From NCBI GenBank assembly GCA_900549555.1, contig UROO01000084.1:1-8574 (forward strand): DNA of 8,574 nt, in the 5' to 3' direction. The stretch is from an uncultured Collinsella sp. Its GTDB lineage: Bacteria; Actinomycetota; Coriobacteriia; Coriobacteriales; Coriobacteriaceae. Positions within the stretch are counted from its first letter, which is position 1. Every line of letters starts with the position of its first letter. The position numbers and the translations under genes were made by a program. Shown in pieces: positions 1-7,670 of the stretch. Under the pieces are notes generated by a model that was not told where the DNA came from, ran no database searches, and saw nothing but the letters and a program-made list of their open reading frames with translations.

Positions 1-19
1 AGATGTGTATAAGAGACAG
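1..19 (+). other. Nextera/Tn5 mosaic-end adapter, left end (artefact)
   Basis: The first 19 bases are exactly AGATGTGTATAAGAGACAG, the Tn5 mosaic end used in Nextera libraries. This is sequencing-library sequence, not genome. Read as protein it gives the well-known artefact peptide MCIRDS. The asnB reading frame is cut where this adapter begins, so real sequence starts at about base 20. Confidence 0.97.
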
Positions 20-1694
20 CGTAGTACTTTTGCTCACGCAGCCAGAACTTGACCGGTACGGGGAAGCCCACCTTCTTGCGCGTTGCCCACTCGTCGGGCA
101 GCGTGCGGTTGGCAGCGTGACGCAGGACGAGCTTGCAGCCTTCTTCGTTAACACGGTAGTTGGCGGGAATGTGCTCGGCAAACTCCATGACCTTCTTGTC
201 TAGGAACGGGACGCGGAGCTCCAGAGAATGCGCCATGCACATCTTGTCGGCCTTGAGCAGAATGTCGCCCGGCAGCCACATGTTCATATCCAGATACTGT
301 TTCTTGGAAAGCTCGCAGCAGTTGGGAACCTGCTTGTAGTACTCGGCGCACATCTCGGCGGCGTTCTTGCCGGTGTCATACGCGGGCTTGAGCACCTCGT
401 CGACCTCGGAGGGATCGAACACCTTTGCCTGACCCACATACCAGCGCTCGGGAACCTCGGCGCATTTCGTCAGGAAGTTGTGGCCCTTAAAGTAGGGGAG
501 ATGCTGAACGAGCGAGCCCAGGGCGCGACGTACGCCGAGCGGCACGCGTTTCTTAAAGGAGCGCATCTCGGGGGTGTCCTCGTACCACTCGTAGCCGGCA
601 AACAGCTCGTCGGCACCCTCGCCCGAAAGGACGACGGTGACCTCCTCGGAAGCCATCTGCGCCAGATAGTACAGCGGCACGCTGGAGAGGTTCGATTGCG
701 GCTCGTCCATGTGGTACTGGATATCGGGCAGTGCATCGAAGAACTCGTCGGCAGTAATCATCTTGCGGACGTTCTTGATGCCCAGCTTGTCGGAAAGCTC
801 GGCAGCGTAGTTGGTCTCGTTGAAGTTCTTGTAATCAAAGCCGACAGAATACGTGGTGTCAGGCATGAGACAGGCGGCAATGTAGCTGGAGTCAACGCCG
901 CCAGAAAGGAACGAGCCCACCTTAACATCGGCGATACGGTGCGCAGCGACGCTTTCGTGCACGACCTTGTCGCACTCGTCCACGTACTCCTCGAAGGTCT
1001 TGGAGTTGTCGTCGGTGAAGTCACAGCTCCAGTAACGCTTGATGTCCATGGTGTTGGTCGTCAGGTCATACGTAAAGCAATGCGCCGGGGCAAGCTTGAA
1101 CACGCCCTTAAAGAAGGTCTCCTCCGTGGCGGGGAACTGCAGCGTGAGGTAGGGGCGCAGCGCGTCGTGGTTGACAGCCTTCTCAAACTTGGGATGGTCC
1201 AGGAAGCTCTTGATCTCGGAGCCAAACAGCAGCGAGCCATCGGATGCCTGGTAGTAATAGAACGGCTTGATACCAAAGATGTCGCGAGCGCCAAAGAGTT
1301 TGTTCTTGTTCTGGTCGTGAATCACGAACGCGTACATGCCGCGCAGGCGGTTGACCAGGTCCTCGCCCCACTCCTCGTAACCGTGCACCAGGACCTCGGT
1401 ATCGGCGTTGCAGTGGAAGGCGTAGCCGGCTGCCTCCAGCTTGGCGCGAAGCTCCTGGAAGTTGTAGATCTCTCCGTTGAAGACAATCGTGACCTTGCCG
1501 TCGTCGCTCGACATGGGCTGAGCTCCAGCTTCGGAAAGATCAAGAATCGAAAGACGACGGAAGCCAAGGGCAACGTTGTCGACGATATGCTGGCCGCCCA
1601 TATCGGGACCACGGTGGATGATGCGATTCATCATGGCCGTGAGAACCAGCTCACTCTGTTCATCTGTACCGGTAAAACCGACAAAACCGCACAT
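20..1694 (-). CDS. asnB: Asparagine synthase (glutamine-hydrolysing), 3' end missing
   Basis: Makes asparagine in the cytoplasm from aspartate, glutamine and ATP, releasing glutamate, AMP and PPi. 558 codons are visible. The N-terminal Ntn glutaminase domain (about residues 1-200) starts MCGFVGF with the nucleophile Cys2 exposed after Met removal. It also has HRGPD (27-31), RRLSILD (46-52) and NGEIYN (73-78). The synthetase domain follows, with the PP-loop SGGVDSS (264-270), SGEGADELFAGY (357-368) and LELRVPFLD (491-499). The ATG at 1694 is chosen because Cys must be residue 2 and AAAGGA (minus strand, 1706-1701) lies six bases upstream. There is no stop codon: the frame runs into the adapter at base 19. 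Relatives of this type are often about 600-635 residues, so perhaps 50-70 residues are lost. The gene follows the transporter on the same strand but a terminator lies between them, so it is probably transcribed separately. The family assignment is secure. The exact paralogue (AsnB or AsnO type) is not. Confidence 0.96.
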
Positions 1695-1726
1695 GCAAGA
1701 TCCTTTCTGCTGACGGCTCAGGTGTA

Positions 1727-1747
1727 CTGCCGCAAGGATTGCGGCAG
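1727..1747 (-). promoter_or_regulatory. Perfect inverted repeat in the asnB leader
   Basis: The arms CTGCCGCAA (1727-1735) and TTGCGGCAG (1739-1747) pair perfectly over nine bases around a three-base loop. The repeat lies 32 bases upstream of the asnB start. No T-run follows, so it is not an ordinary terminator. On the asnB mRNA the top of the hairpin reads AUCCUU, which could pair with AAGGAU in the asnB ribosome binding site. A smaller CTGA/TCAG hairpin (1711-1722) lies between the two. It could be a protein operator, an RNA switch on translation or an mRNA-stabilising hairpin; the sequence does not decide. A TTGACA box (minus strand, 1757-1752) sits just upstream, but no -10 box fits at normal spacing. 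Confidence 0.5.
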
Positions 1748-1819
1748 TTGATGTCAAATAATCTTTACTATCATGCCAATCTTTTGTTTCGTGATAGGGC
1801 ATAAGCGCCGAGCGAACCG

Positions 1820-1864
1820 AAAAAACCACGGCCCGATCTTCAGACGAAGCGGCGGGCCGTGGTT
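1820..1864 (-). terminator. Rho-independent terminator of the transporter gene
   Basis: On the minus strand the arms AACCACGGCCCG and CGGGCCGTGGTT (plus-strand positions 1853-1864 and 1824-1835) pair perfectly over 12 bases. The 17-base loop holds a further CTTC/GAAG stem. A run of T follows directly (complement of A at 1820-1825). The structure begins 21 bases after the transporter stop codon. It ends the transporter transcript and separates it from asnB. The plus strand lacks a T-run after the stem, so it acts in one direction. Confidence 0.92.
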
Positions 1865-1885
1865 GCGAACGCTATGTATGAGCGG

Positions 1886-3934
1886 TTAGCGTTTGCTGCG
1901 CTCGGCGAGACGGTGCTCCACCTTGGTGACGATGTGGATGAGCGGAATCGTCACGACCAGATAGTAAAGTGCGGCGCAAATGTAGGGCGTAATGTTGCCC
2001 GTGGTTGCCGTGAGGTTTTTGGAGAACAGCATGAGCTCCATGACGCCAACGCTCGAAAGCAGTGACGTGTCCTTGTACAGCATAACGAACTCGCTGGTCA
2101 TAGTCGGTATAACGCAACGTACGGCCTGCGGGATCACGATGCGCGACATAACTTGGGACCAAGTCATGCCAAGCGAGTAGGCGGCTTCCGCTTGACCATG
2201 CGGTACGCTCTCGATACCGGCACGGAAAATCTCGGCAAGATAGGCCGAGCAGTTGATGGCGAGCACGCCAACGCCGAGCGGCAGATTGGGCACGTTGAGA
2301 CCGATCATAGGGAACCCAAAGAACGCAATGTAGATCTGCAGGAAGAGCGGGGTTCCGCGCAGGACGTTGATGTATGTCACGGCGATGCCGCGTAGCATAC
2401 GACTATGACTGATTTTCATAAAGGCAAACAGCAAGCCGATGGGGATGGCGAGCGGAAAACCGATGGCGGTCACGGCAAGTGCTATGCCCCAGCCCTTAAA
2501 GAGCGAGGCGATTGAGGTGACGATAATCTGCGGCTTGCAGAACATGCCCAAAAACGGGTTGGAGTTCCACGCGGCAACCCAAGGCTGGGCATCGAGCCAG
2601 GCGACGATTTCTTGCACCATGGTGCTCTCCGAGACGCTGATGGTGGGGCTCTCGGGAAGATCTCGCTTGTCGCCGTCGGCGACATAGCTGCCGGTGACGG
2701 CATAGGCGCCCGCGTTGCTCGGGAATACGACGTCGGGGACGACAACGCGAATCTGCGAGCCGGCAGCGACGGGATTGGCGAACTTGATGACGAGCTTTGA
2801 ACCGTCCAGCGAGCACGATGCCTTGACACCCGTCTGGTTCAGTCCGTCGAGCAGCGTGACCTTAACATCGGTGCTTTCAAACGATCCGCCCTCGGGCAGC
2901 TCAAGCTCAATTTGCGAAACGTCGCCCTCGTCGCTACCCGTTGTCGCCTCCCAGGTCAGGCGGGTTGCGATGCCGCCGAGCACGCCGTTGCCGCCGTCTT
3001 CGTTTGACTTGGCGGTCGCCGAGGTGACGGCGAGTGAAGCGCCCGTCGCGTCGTCTGAGCTCGAGGCATCCTCGTTATCGGACCCGCTCGTGGGTGCCAT
3101 GCCAAACCACTTCTCGTACAGTTTGTCATAGGCGCCGGAGCTCTTGATCTTGGCGAGGGCATCGTTGATGGCCTGTGTCAGCCCGGGGTTATCTTTAGAG
3201 ACGGCAATGCCAAACTGCTCGCCCGTCGGAACCTCTTTGATGATCTCCATACCGGTAAAGGAGTTCGAAACCATCCACTGCTCAACGGGCAGATCGCATA
3301 CGACCGCCTGGCACTGACCGCTCATGACGGCGGTGAAGGCTGCCGTCCAGTCGTCAAAGTTGACGGTGGTTGCCTGTGGCAGGTTTTCGATTGCCCACTC
3401 CTCGGACGTGGTGCCCGACTGCACGGCAATTTTGACGCCCGGTGCGTTGAGGCTGTCGACCGTGTCGTATCCAGTGTTCTTTGCAACTGCGACGCCCTGG
3501 TTGGAGTCGATATAGGGGTCGGTGAAGTCGACCTCTTTCTTGCGCTCGTCGGTAATCGTGATGTTACATGCGCCGATATCGGTCTTTACGCCCTGCTTGA
3601 CCATGGGAATAATGCCGTCGAACTTTTGCGCCGGCAAGTAGTTGAGCTCCAGACCGAGCACGTCTGCGATCATGCCCATGAGTTCATAGGTAAAGCCCTG
3701 GTCTTCGCCGGAATCGTTGACGTATTCAAACGGGGGCGTGGCCAAGTCACTTGCGACGGTGAGCTTGCCATTCTCGACGAGTGTGTAGGTGCTCGAGGCG
3801 TTCTGGGGGGACGAACAGCCGCTCGCGCCGATGATGGTGGCAAGGGCCACGGCGACCGTCGCGAAGGTGCAGACGATGTGCCTGGTCAACTGGACGCGTG
3901 CCGAGCGGTGGCGACGTTCGAAGTGTCGTTTCAT
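1886..3934 (-). CDS. Polar amino-acid ABC transporter, substrate-binding/permease fusion with beta-rich insert
   Basis: A 682-residue protein expected to bind an amino acid outside the membrane and pass it through its own permease domain. Residues 1-40 form a lipoprotein signal: basic N-terminus, hydrophobic 19-38, lipobox ASGC with Cys40. Residues about 50-279 are a family-3 solute-binding domain; TITDERKKEVDFTDPY (126-141) carries the Arg that usually holds the ligand carboxylate, and Asp214 in VVCDLP fits the amino-group ligand. Residues 280-317 are a Ser/Asp/Gly-rich linker. About 318-436 is a beta-rich domain I do not recognise. Residues about 466-682 are a HisM/GlnP-type permease with about five membrane segments, NVLRGTPLFLQ (523-533) and the EAA loop EAAYSLG...VIPQA (583-604), the ATPase contact. 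The ATG at 3934 is preferred over an upstream ATG at 3979: it starts the signal peptide and has AAAGGA six bases upstream. No ATPase gene adjoins it. Glutamine, another polar amino acid or a basic one are all possible ligands. Confidence 0.9.
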   Translation of the reverse strand: MKRHFERRHRSARVQLTRHIVCTFATVAVALATIIGASGCSSPQNASSTYTLVENGKLTVASDLATPPFEYVNDSGEDQGFTYELMGMIADVLGLELNYLPAQKFDGIIPMVKQGVKTDIGACNITITDERKKEVDFTDPYIDSNQGVAVAKNTGYDTVDSLNAPGVKIAVQSGTTSEEWAIENLPQATTVNFDDWTAAFTAVMSGQCQAVVCDLPVEQWMVSNSFTGMEIIKEVPTGEQFGIAVSKDNPGLTQAINDALAKIKSSGAYDKLYEKWFGMAPTSGSDNEDASSSDDATGASLAVTSATAKSNEDGGNGVLGGIATRLTWEATTGSDEGDVSQIELELPEGGSFESTDVKVTLLDGLNQTGVKASCSLDGSKLVIKFANPVAAGSQIRVVVPDVVFPSNAGAYAVTGSYVADGDKRDLPESPTISVSESTMVQEIVAWLDAQPWVAAWNSNPFLGMFCKPQIIVTSIASLFKGWGIALAVTAIGFPLAIPIGLLFAFMKISHSRMLRGIAVTYINVLRGTPLFLQIYIAFFGFPMIGLNVPNLPLGVGVLAINCSAYLAEIFRAGIESVPHGQAEAAYSLGMTWSQVMSRIVIPQAVRCVIPTMTSEFVMLYKDTSLLSSVGVMELMLFSKNLTATTGNITPYICAALYYLVVTIPLIHIVTKVEHRLAERSKR

Positions 3935-4218
3935 CTGGAATCCTTTGCTTGGGCATGATGGGTCGGCATTGTGGGTCAATGAGGCACATCAAGACATTTG
4001 AATAAAGAATAGCACCCAGATTTCCTTGTATTTACGCGGGGTGGACACTGCTGCCATTTATTAACCCACGGCACAGTCCATGCAATTTTTTAGAAGGCTG
4101 CAGTGCGCGCAAGGTCAGGTGGCATATTAGGATGGTTGATAATACAGAATGTTTCATCGTTTCTGCCGCGGGACGTCTTTTGCCCTTTAAGGCTGAATTT
4201 AGCGAGAGAGGTCTTTGT
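3935..4218. other. Divergent intergenic region between the transporter gene and murE
   Basis: These 284 bases separate two divergent genes and must hold both promoters. Toward the transporter they hold only its ribosome binding site (AAAGGA, minus strand, 3946-3941). The stretch 3995-4065 is noticeably richer in A and T than the flanking genes, as promoter DNA often is. I could not fit a convincing -35/-10 pair at 16-18 base spacing on either strand: TGGACA (4042-4047) resembles a -35 box but has no matching -10. From 4132 the DNA is open in the murE frame with an alternative ATG. I see no tRNA, riboswitch or strong hairpin. Confidence 0.6.
4204..4211 (+). promoter_or_regulatory. Ribosome binding site deciding the murE start
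   Basis: The purine tract GAGAGAGG lies seven bases before ATG 4219, which is good spacing. The competing upstream ATG at 4132 has a weaker AGGTGG (4117-4122) nine bases away. The later ATG at 4252 has no recognisable site. Confidence 0.6.
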
Positions 4219-5736
4219 ATGTCGAGTCCGACACAAGAGAAGCTAACTCTGATGCGCTATATAGAGTTGCTCGAGGAAGATGACCTTGTTGTTTCCAAAC
4301 CGAGCGCTTCGTGCGACCAGCGCATTGAGTTTGCGACTGATGACTCGCGCCAGGTGCGTCCGGGCACGTTGTTTGTCTGCAAGGGCCGCGCGTTTAAGCG
4401 CGAGTACCTGCTTTCGGCAATCGCCGATGGCGCCGTGGCCTACGTTTCCGAGGTCGATTACGATGTCGATGTTCCCGCGGTGATTGTGAGTGATATTCGT
4501 CGCACGCTCGCTGTGGTGGCAGATGCCTTTTATGGGCACCCGTCGGGTAAGGTGAAGGTCTGCGCCTTTACAGGCACCAAGGGCAAGTCGACCTGCAGCT
4601 TTTATCTGCGTGGCATTCTCGCCAACGAGGCCAAGCTTACTGGTTGTCATCGACCCGCTCTTAATACGGGCATTGAGTTCGACGACGGCATCGAGGCAGG
4701 CCCTTCCAAACTGACGACCCCCGAATCCTTCCTGCTGCAGTCTCGCATCGCGCATGCTGCGGAGGCGGGTGCCCCGTGGCTGGTTATGGAGGCATCGAGT
4801 CAGGGCCTCAAATACGAGCGCACGGGCAAGATCGCCTTTGAAGTCGGCGCCTTTACCAATATCGGCGAGGATCACATTTCGCCGATTGAGCATCCGACGC
4901 TCGAGGATTACTTTGCCAGCAAGCTCAAAATCTTCTCGCAGAGCCGTTTTGCCGTGGTCAATCTCGATATGGATAAGGTCGATCGCGTGCTCGAGGCGGC
5001 ATCTCGTTGCGAACGTACGGTGACGTTCTCCCTGACCGACGAGCGTGCCGACGTGCTTGCGCTGGCGATTCGCAATGGTGACTGCGGCGTGGTGGCAACG
5101 GTGCGCACGCCCCGCTTTACGCGCGACATTGTGATTCCCACGCCGGTTAAGTTCAATGTGTCCAACGCGCTTGCCGCTATTGCCTGCGCCGAGGCCCTGG
5201 GCATTTCCGAAGAGGGTATCGTCCACGGCTTTGAGGGCGTCTTCGTTCCCGGCCGTATGGAGCTCTATCCGTCCGTATCGGGCAAAATCTTGGGTATCGT
5301 CGATTTTGCACATAACGGCATGAGCCTCGAGACACTCCTGCGCGACTTGCGCGAGAACTATCCCGAGCGCGAGCTGGCGGTTGTATTTGGCGCTACGGGT
5401 GGTAAGGGTGTCGATCGACGCACCACGATGGGCATTGCCGCTGGCAAGTATGCCGACCGAATCGTGATTACCGAGGATGACCCCGGCCCCGAGGATGTCG
5501 AGGATATTTGCGCCGAGATCGCGCGCAACGTTCAAGCGCAGGGAAATGATAACTGGCAAATCGTGACTGATCGCGTTGCCGCTATCGAGACCGCCGTGCG
5601 TGAGACCGTCCGTCCTGCCGTGGTCATCGTGACCGGTAAGGGCGAGGAAGAGCGTATGCTGCGCAAGAACGGACCCGAGCCTTGTGAGCGCGACGGCTCG
5701 ATTCTCAAGCGCACCCTTGCGGCGTACGACGCCTAA
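4219..5736 (+). CDS. murE: UDP-MurNAc-L-Ala-D-Glu:diamino-acid ligase, lysine-type MurE
   Basis: A 505-residue cytoplasmic Mur ligase that adds the third, diamino residue to the peptidoglycan precursor using ATP. Domain 1 (about 1-110) includes TDDSRQVRPGTLFV. The central ATPase domain has the P-loop GTKGKST (119-125), TTPES (166-170), MEASSQ (190-195), GEDHISPIEHP (216-226) and Lys235, placed like the carbamylated lysine of the family. The C-terminal domain has VPGRME (343-348), DFAHNGMSLETLL (362-374), GATGGKG (391-397) and EDDPGPED (419-426). DAP-adding enzymes carry DNPR at that last site. GTKGK, AHN.(L/S)L and DDP(N/G) instead recall, from memory, streptococcal L-lysine-adding MurE. I infer L-lysine or a similar amino acid such as ornithine, not DAP. 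ATG 4132 would add 29 residues unlike any Mur N-terminus I know. First gene of the plus-strand cluster. Confidence 0.9.
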   Translation: MSSPTQEKLTLMRYIELLEEDDLVVSKPSASCDQRIEFATDDSRQVRPGTLFVCKGRAFKREYLLSAIADGAVAYVSEVDYDVDVPAVIVSDIRRTLAVVADAFYGHPSGKVKVCAFTGTKGKSTCSFYLRGILANEAKLTGCHRPALNTGIEFDDGIEAGPSKLTTPESFLLQSRIAHAAEAGAPWLVMEASSQGLKYERTGKIAFEVGAFTNIGEDHISPIEHPTLEDYFASKLKIFSQSRFAVVNLDMDKVDRVLEAASRCERTVTFSLTDERADVLALAIRNGDCGVVATVRTPRFTRDIVIPTPVKFNVSNALAAIACAEALGISEEGIVHGFEGVFVPGRMELYPSVSGKILGIVDFAHNGMSLETLLRDLRENYPERELAVVFGATGGKGVDRRTTMGIAAGKYADRIVITEDDPGPEDVEDICAEIARNVQAQGNDNWQIVTDRVAAIETAVRETVRPAVVIVTGKGEEERMLRKNGPEPCERDGSILKRTLAAYDA

Positions 5737-5769
5737 GACCAGAAACCCCTTCTACGTAATGGAGTGACC

Positions 5770-6681
5770 ATGTCCCACAATACCCTGCCGACCGTCGCTG
5801 AGCTTTCGGGCGAGATGCGCGAGCGTCTTGCCAAGGTTAAGTACGTCTTTACCGACCTGGACGCCACCATGCTCGCGCCCGGCTCGTGCGTGCTGCGCGA
5901 CAACGACGGCAACCCCTCGACCAAGCTCGTCGAGGCTGTCGTGGCACTTGCCCGCGCCGGCATTCAGGTGGTTCCCACCTCGGGCCGCAACCGTACCATG
6001 ATCCACGAGGATGCGCGCGTGCTCGGCCTCAACTCCTACATCGGCGAGATGGGTGGCCTGGTCATGTACGATCTCAAGGCCAACGATTGGGAGTATCTGA
6101 CCGGCGATATGCCCTACGACCCCGCCTGCGGCCTCACGCCGCATCAGGTGATCGAGCAGACCGGCGTGTGCGAGAAGATTCTCGCCCGCTGGCCGCATAA
6201 GATCGAGTACCACAACGATATGTCGACTGGCTACAAGTACCGCGAGGTCACCGTCGGCATGCGCGGCGATGTGCCCGACGATGAGGTCCAGGCCATCCTG
6301 GACGAGGCCGGCTGCGGTCTGGTCTGGGCTTGCAACGGCCATCTGACTCACCTGTCCAAGCCGACGACGCTCGAGCTTAATCGCGTCGAGGACGGCCGCG
6401 CCTTCAACATCAATCCGGCGGGTCTCAACAAAGGCGTTGCCATTGCGCGCTTCTGCGAGCACCTGGGGATCGAGCGCGAGGAGACGCTTGCGCTCGGCGA
6501 CTCCGAGTCCGACTTCTACATGGCCGACCATGTTGGCATGTTCTGCCTGGTCGAGAACGGTCTGACGAGCGCCGGTGCCCCGGAGTTCTTGGATGCCTGC
6601 GACAATGCCTATATTACGCGCGGCAAGATTGTCGACGGTTGGGTGGCAACGGCCGAGCTGTTGGTCGCGGCCCGTTCGTAG
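5770..6681 (+). CDS. HAD-superfamily phosphatase (Cof/MPGP-like, C2 cap)
   Basis: A 303-residue predicted cytoplasmic phosphatase. All four HAD motifs are visible: motif I DLDATML with nucleophile Asp29, acid/base Asp31 and Thr33; motif II PTSGR with Ser71; motif III Lys221 in LNKGVAI; motif IV LALGDSESDF with Mg2+ ligands Asp244 and Asp248. The roughly 120-residue stretch between motifs II and III fits a type-IIB (C2) cap, as in Cof-like sugar phosphatases and mannosyl-3-phosphoglycerate phosphatase. The substrate cannot be read from sequence. GGAG at 5761-5764, five bases before ATG 5770, decides the start; a GTG at 5764 in the same frame would overlap that site. It starts 33 bases after murE and ends 51 bases before murI, so it is probably co-transcribed with cell-wall genes. 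A role on a phosphorylated sugar or lipid-carrier intermediate is possible, but that is guesswork. Confidence 0.88.
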   Translation: MSHNTLPTVAELSGEMRERLAKVKYVFTDLDATMLAPGSCVLRDNDGNPSTKLVEAVVALARAGIQVVPTSGRNRTMIHEDARVLGLNSYIGEMGGLVMYDLKANDWEYLTGDMPYDPACGLTPHQVIEQTGVCEKILARWPHKIEYHNDMSTGYKYREVTVGMRGDVPDDEVQAILDEAGCGLVWACNGHLTHLSKPTTLELNRVEDGRAFNINPAGLNKGVAIARFCEHLGIEREETLALGDSESDFYMADHVGMFCLVENGLTSAGAPEFLDACDNAYITRGKIVDGWVATAELLVAARS

Positions 6682-6723
6682 CGCGACGCATCACGCATGG
6701 TCGCATTTTTCGAGAGAGAATCT

Positions 6724-6730
6724 GGTGAGG
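6724..6730 (+). promoter_or_regulatory. Ribosome binding site deciding the murI start
   Basis: GGTGAGG lies just before ATG 6733. Its GGTGA part matches the 3' portion of the consensus AGGAGGTGA, leaving four to five bases to the start. The in-frame ATG at 6697 has no purine-rich site in front of it, so 6733 is the better start. It would also give the usual MurI N-terminus, with the IGVFDSGLGG motif about 14 residues in. Confidence 0.55.
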
Positions 6731-6732
6731 TA

Positions 6733-7617
6733 ATGTCCGATATCGATAATCTGGCCGGGGACACGCGTCCGATCGGCGTGTTCGACTCGGGCCTGGGCGG
6801 CTTAACGGTCGCGCGCGCGATTGCAACGGCGCTTCCGCACGAGTCCGTCTACTATTTCGGTGACACTAAGCGCTGCCCTTATGGCACCCGCACCGAGGAC
6901 GAGGTTCGCTCGTTTGCGCTGCAGGCGGGCCGCTGGCTATCGAGGCACGACGTTAAGATCATGGTCATCGCCTGTAACACGGCGACCGCCGCGGCCTTGC
7001 GTCTGGCTCAGCAAGTGCTTGACGTTCCCGTGATCGGCGTGATCGCTCCGGGCGCACGTGCTGCCATCAACAGCACGCGTACGCGTCGCGTGGGCGTGCT
7101 CGCCACCAACCTCACCATTCGCTCGGGTGCCTACACGCGCGCCATTCAGGACTTGGATGCTGGCGTCGATGTGTATGGCTGCCCGGCCTCGAGCTTTGTC
7201 GAGGTCGTCGAGCACGAGCTCGCCTCGGGCGCGCACCTGCAGGAGCAGTGGCTCGAGAACGAGGATATTTTTGATACGCCAGCCGTTCGCGCGCTGGTCG
7301 GCGCCACAGTCGAGCCGCTGCACGATCGCGGCATCGATACCGTGGTGCTCGGCTGTACGCACTTCCCGCTGCTGGTGGGTCCCATCCGCCATGCGCTGGG
7401 ACCCGGGGTGCGCGTGGTGAGCTCCGCCGAGGAGACCACCCGCGAGCTGACCGATATCCTCACGCGCCGTGAGCAGCTGGCGGGCGATACCGCCGAGCCA
7501 CAGCATCGCTTTGCCACCACGTCTGACAACATTGCCGAGTTTGCGGTGGCGGGTAGCTTTATCTTTGGCCAGCCGCTCAAAAGCATCGAGCACGTCGATA
7601 TCGACGAACTCGGTTAG
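6733..7617 (+). CDS. murI: Glutamate racemase
   Basis: Interconverts L- and D-glutamate in the cytoplasm without a cofactor, supplying the D-Glu that MurD adds to the peptidoglycan stem peptide. The 294 residues match the usual MurI length of about 260-290. IGVFDSGLGGLTV (14-26) carries the conserved Asp18-Ser19 pair. DTKRCPYG (44-51) is the usual substrate-loop region. ACNTATA (80-86) supplies catalytic Cys81 and GCTHFPLL (207-214) supplies catalytic Cys208 followed by His210. Two alpha/beta lobes are expected, each giving one cysteine. Starting at ATG 6697 instead would add 12 residues with no motif. It is downstream of murE in the same probable operon, and rph follows after 53 bases; a racemase next to rph is also known in Firmicutes such as Bacillus. 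Intact, with no odd residues at the active site. Confidence 0.96.
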   Translation: MSDIDNLAGDTRPIGVFDSGLGGLTVARAIATALPHESVYYFGDTKRCPYGTRTEDEVRSFALQAGRWLSRHDVKIMVIACNTATAAALRLAQQVLDVPVIGVIAPGARAAINSTRTRRVGVLATNLTIRSGAYTRAIQDLDAGVDVYGCPASSFVEVVEHELASGAHLQEQWLENEDIFDTPAVRALVGATVEPLHDRGIDTVVLGCTHFPLLVGPIRHALGPGVRVVSSAEETTRELTDILTRREQLAGDTAEPQHRFATTSDNIAEFAVAGSFIFGQPLKSIEHVDIDELG

Positions 7618-7670
7618 GCTCGCAATGTCGCCGGAGTCTTCGCCGCATCTTTTGCCGAAAGGATAGTTCC

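Noticed and set aside
3..203. Short plus-strand frame at the left edge beginning MCIRDS
   Set aside because: Its start codon is in the Tn5 adapter and the rest is antisense to asnB.
228..1751. A 507-codon open frame on the plus strand opposite asnB
   Set aside because: It lies antisense to a gene with all AsnB motifs, has no recognisable domain and has the Leu/Val/Gly/His-rich make-up typical of the mirror of GC-rich coding DNA.
1752..1779. Possible asnB promoter using TTGGCA or TTGACA on the minus strand
   Set aside because: No -10 box with more than about three matches falls at 16-18 bases from either, so I did not annotate a promoter.
3969..4070. GTGGGT and ACCCAC forming a distant inverted pair in the divergent region
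   Set aside because: Only six bases per arm about 90 bases apart; expected by chance and not near a recognisable promoter.
4243..5559. A 438-codon open frame on the minus strand opposite murE
   Set aside because: Antisense shadow of a motif-complete murE; its translation is rich in Arg, His and Ala with no domain order.
5752..6531. A 259-codon open frame on the minus strand opposite the HAD gene
   Set aside because: The plus-strand protein has all four HAD motifs; the reverse frame has none and no ribosome binding site worth noting.
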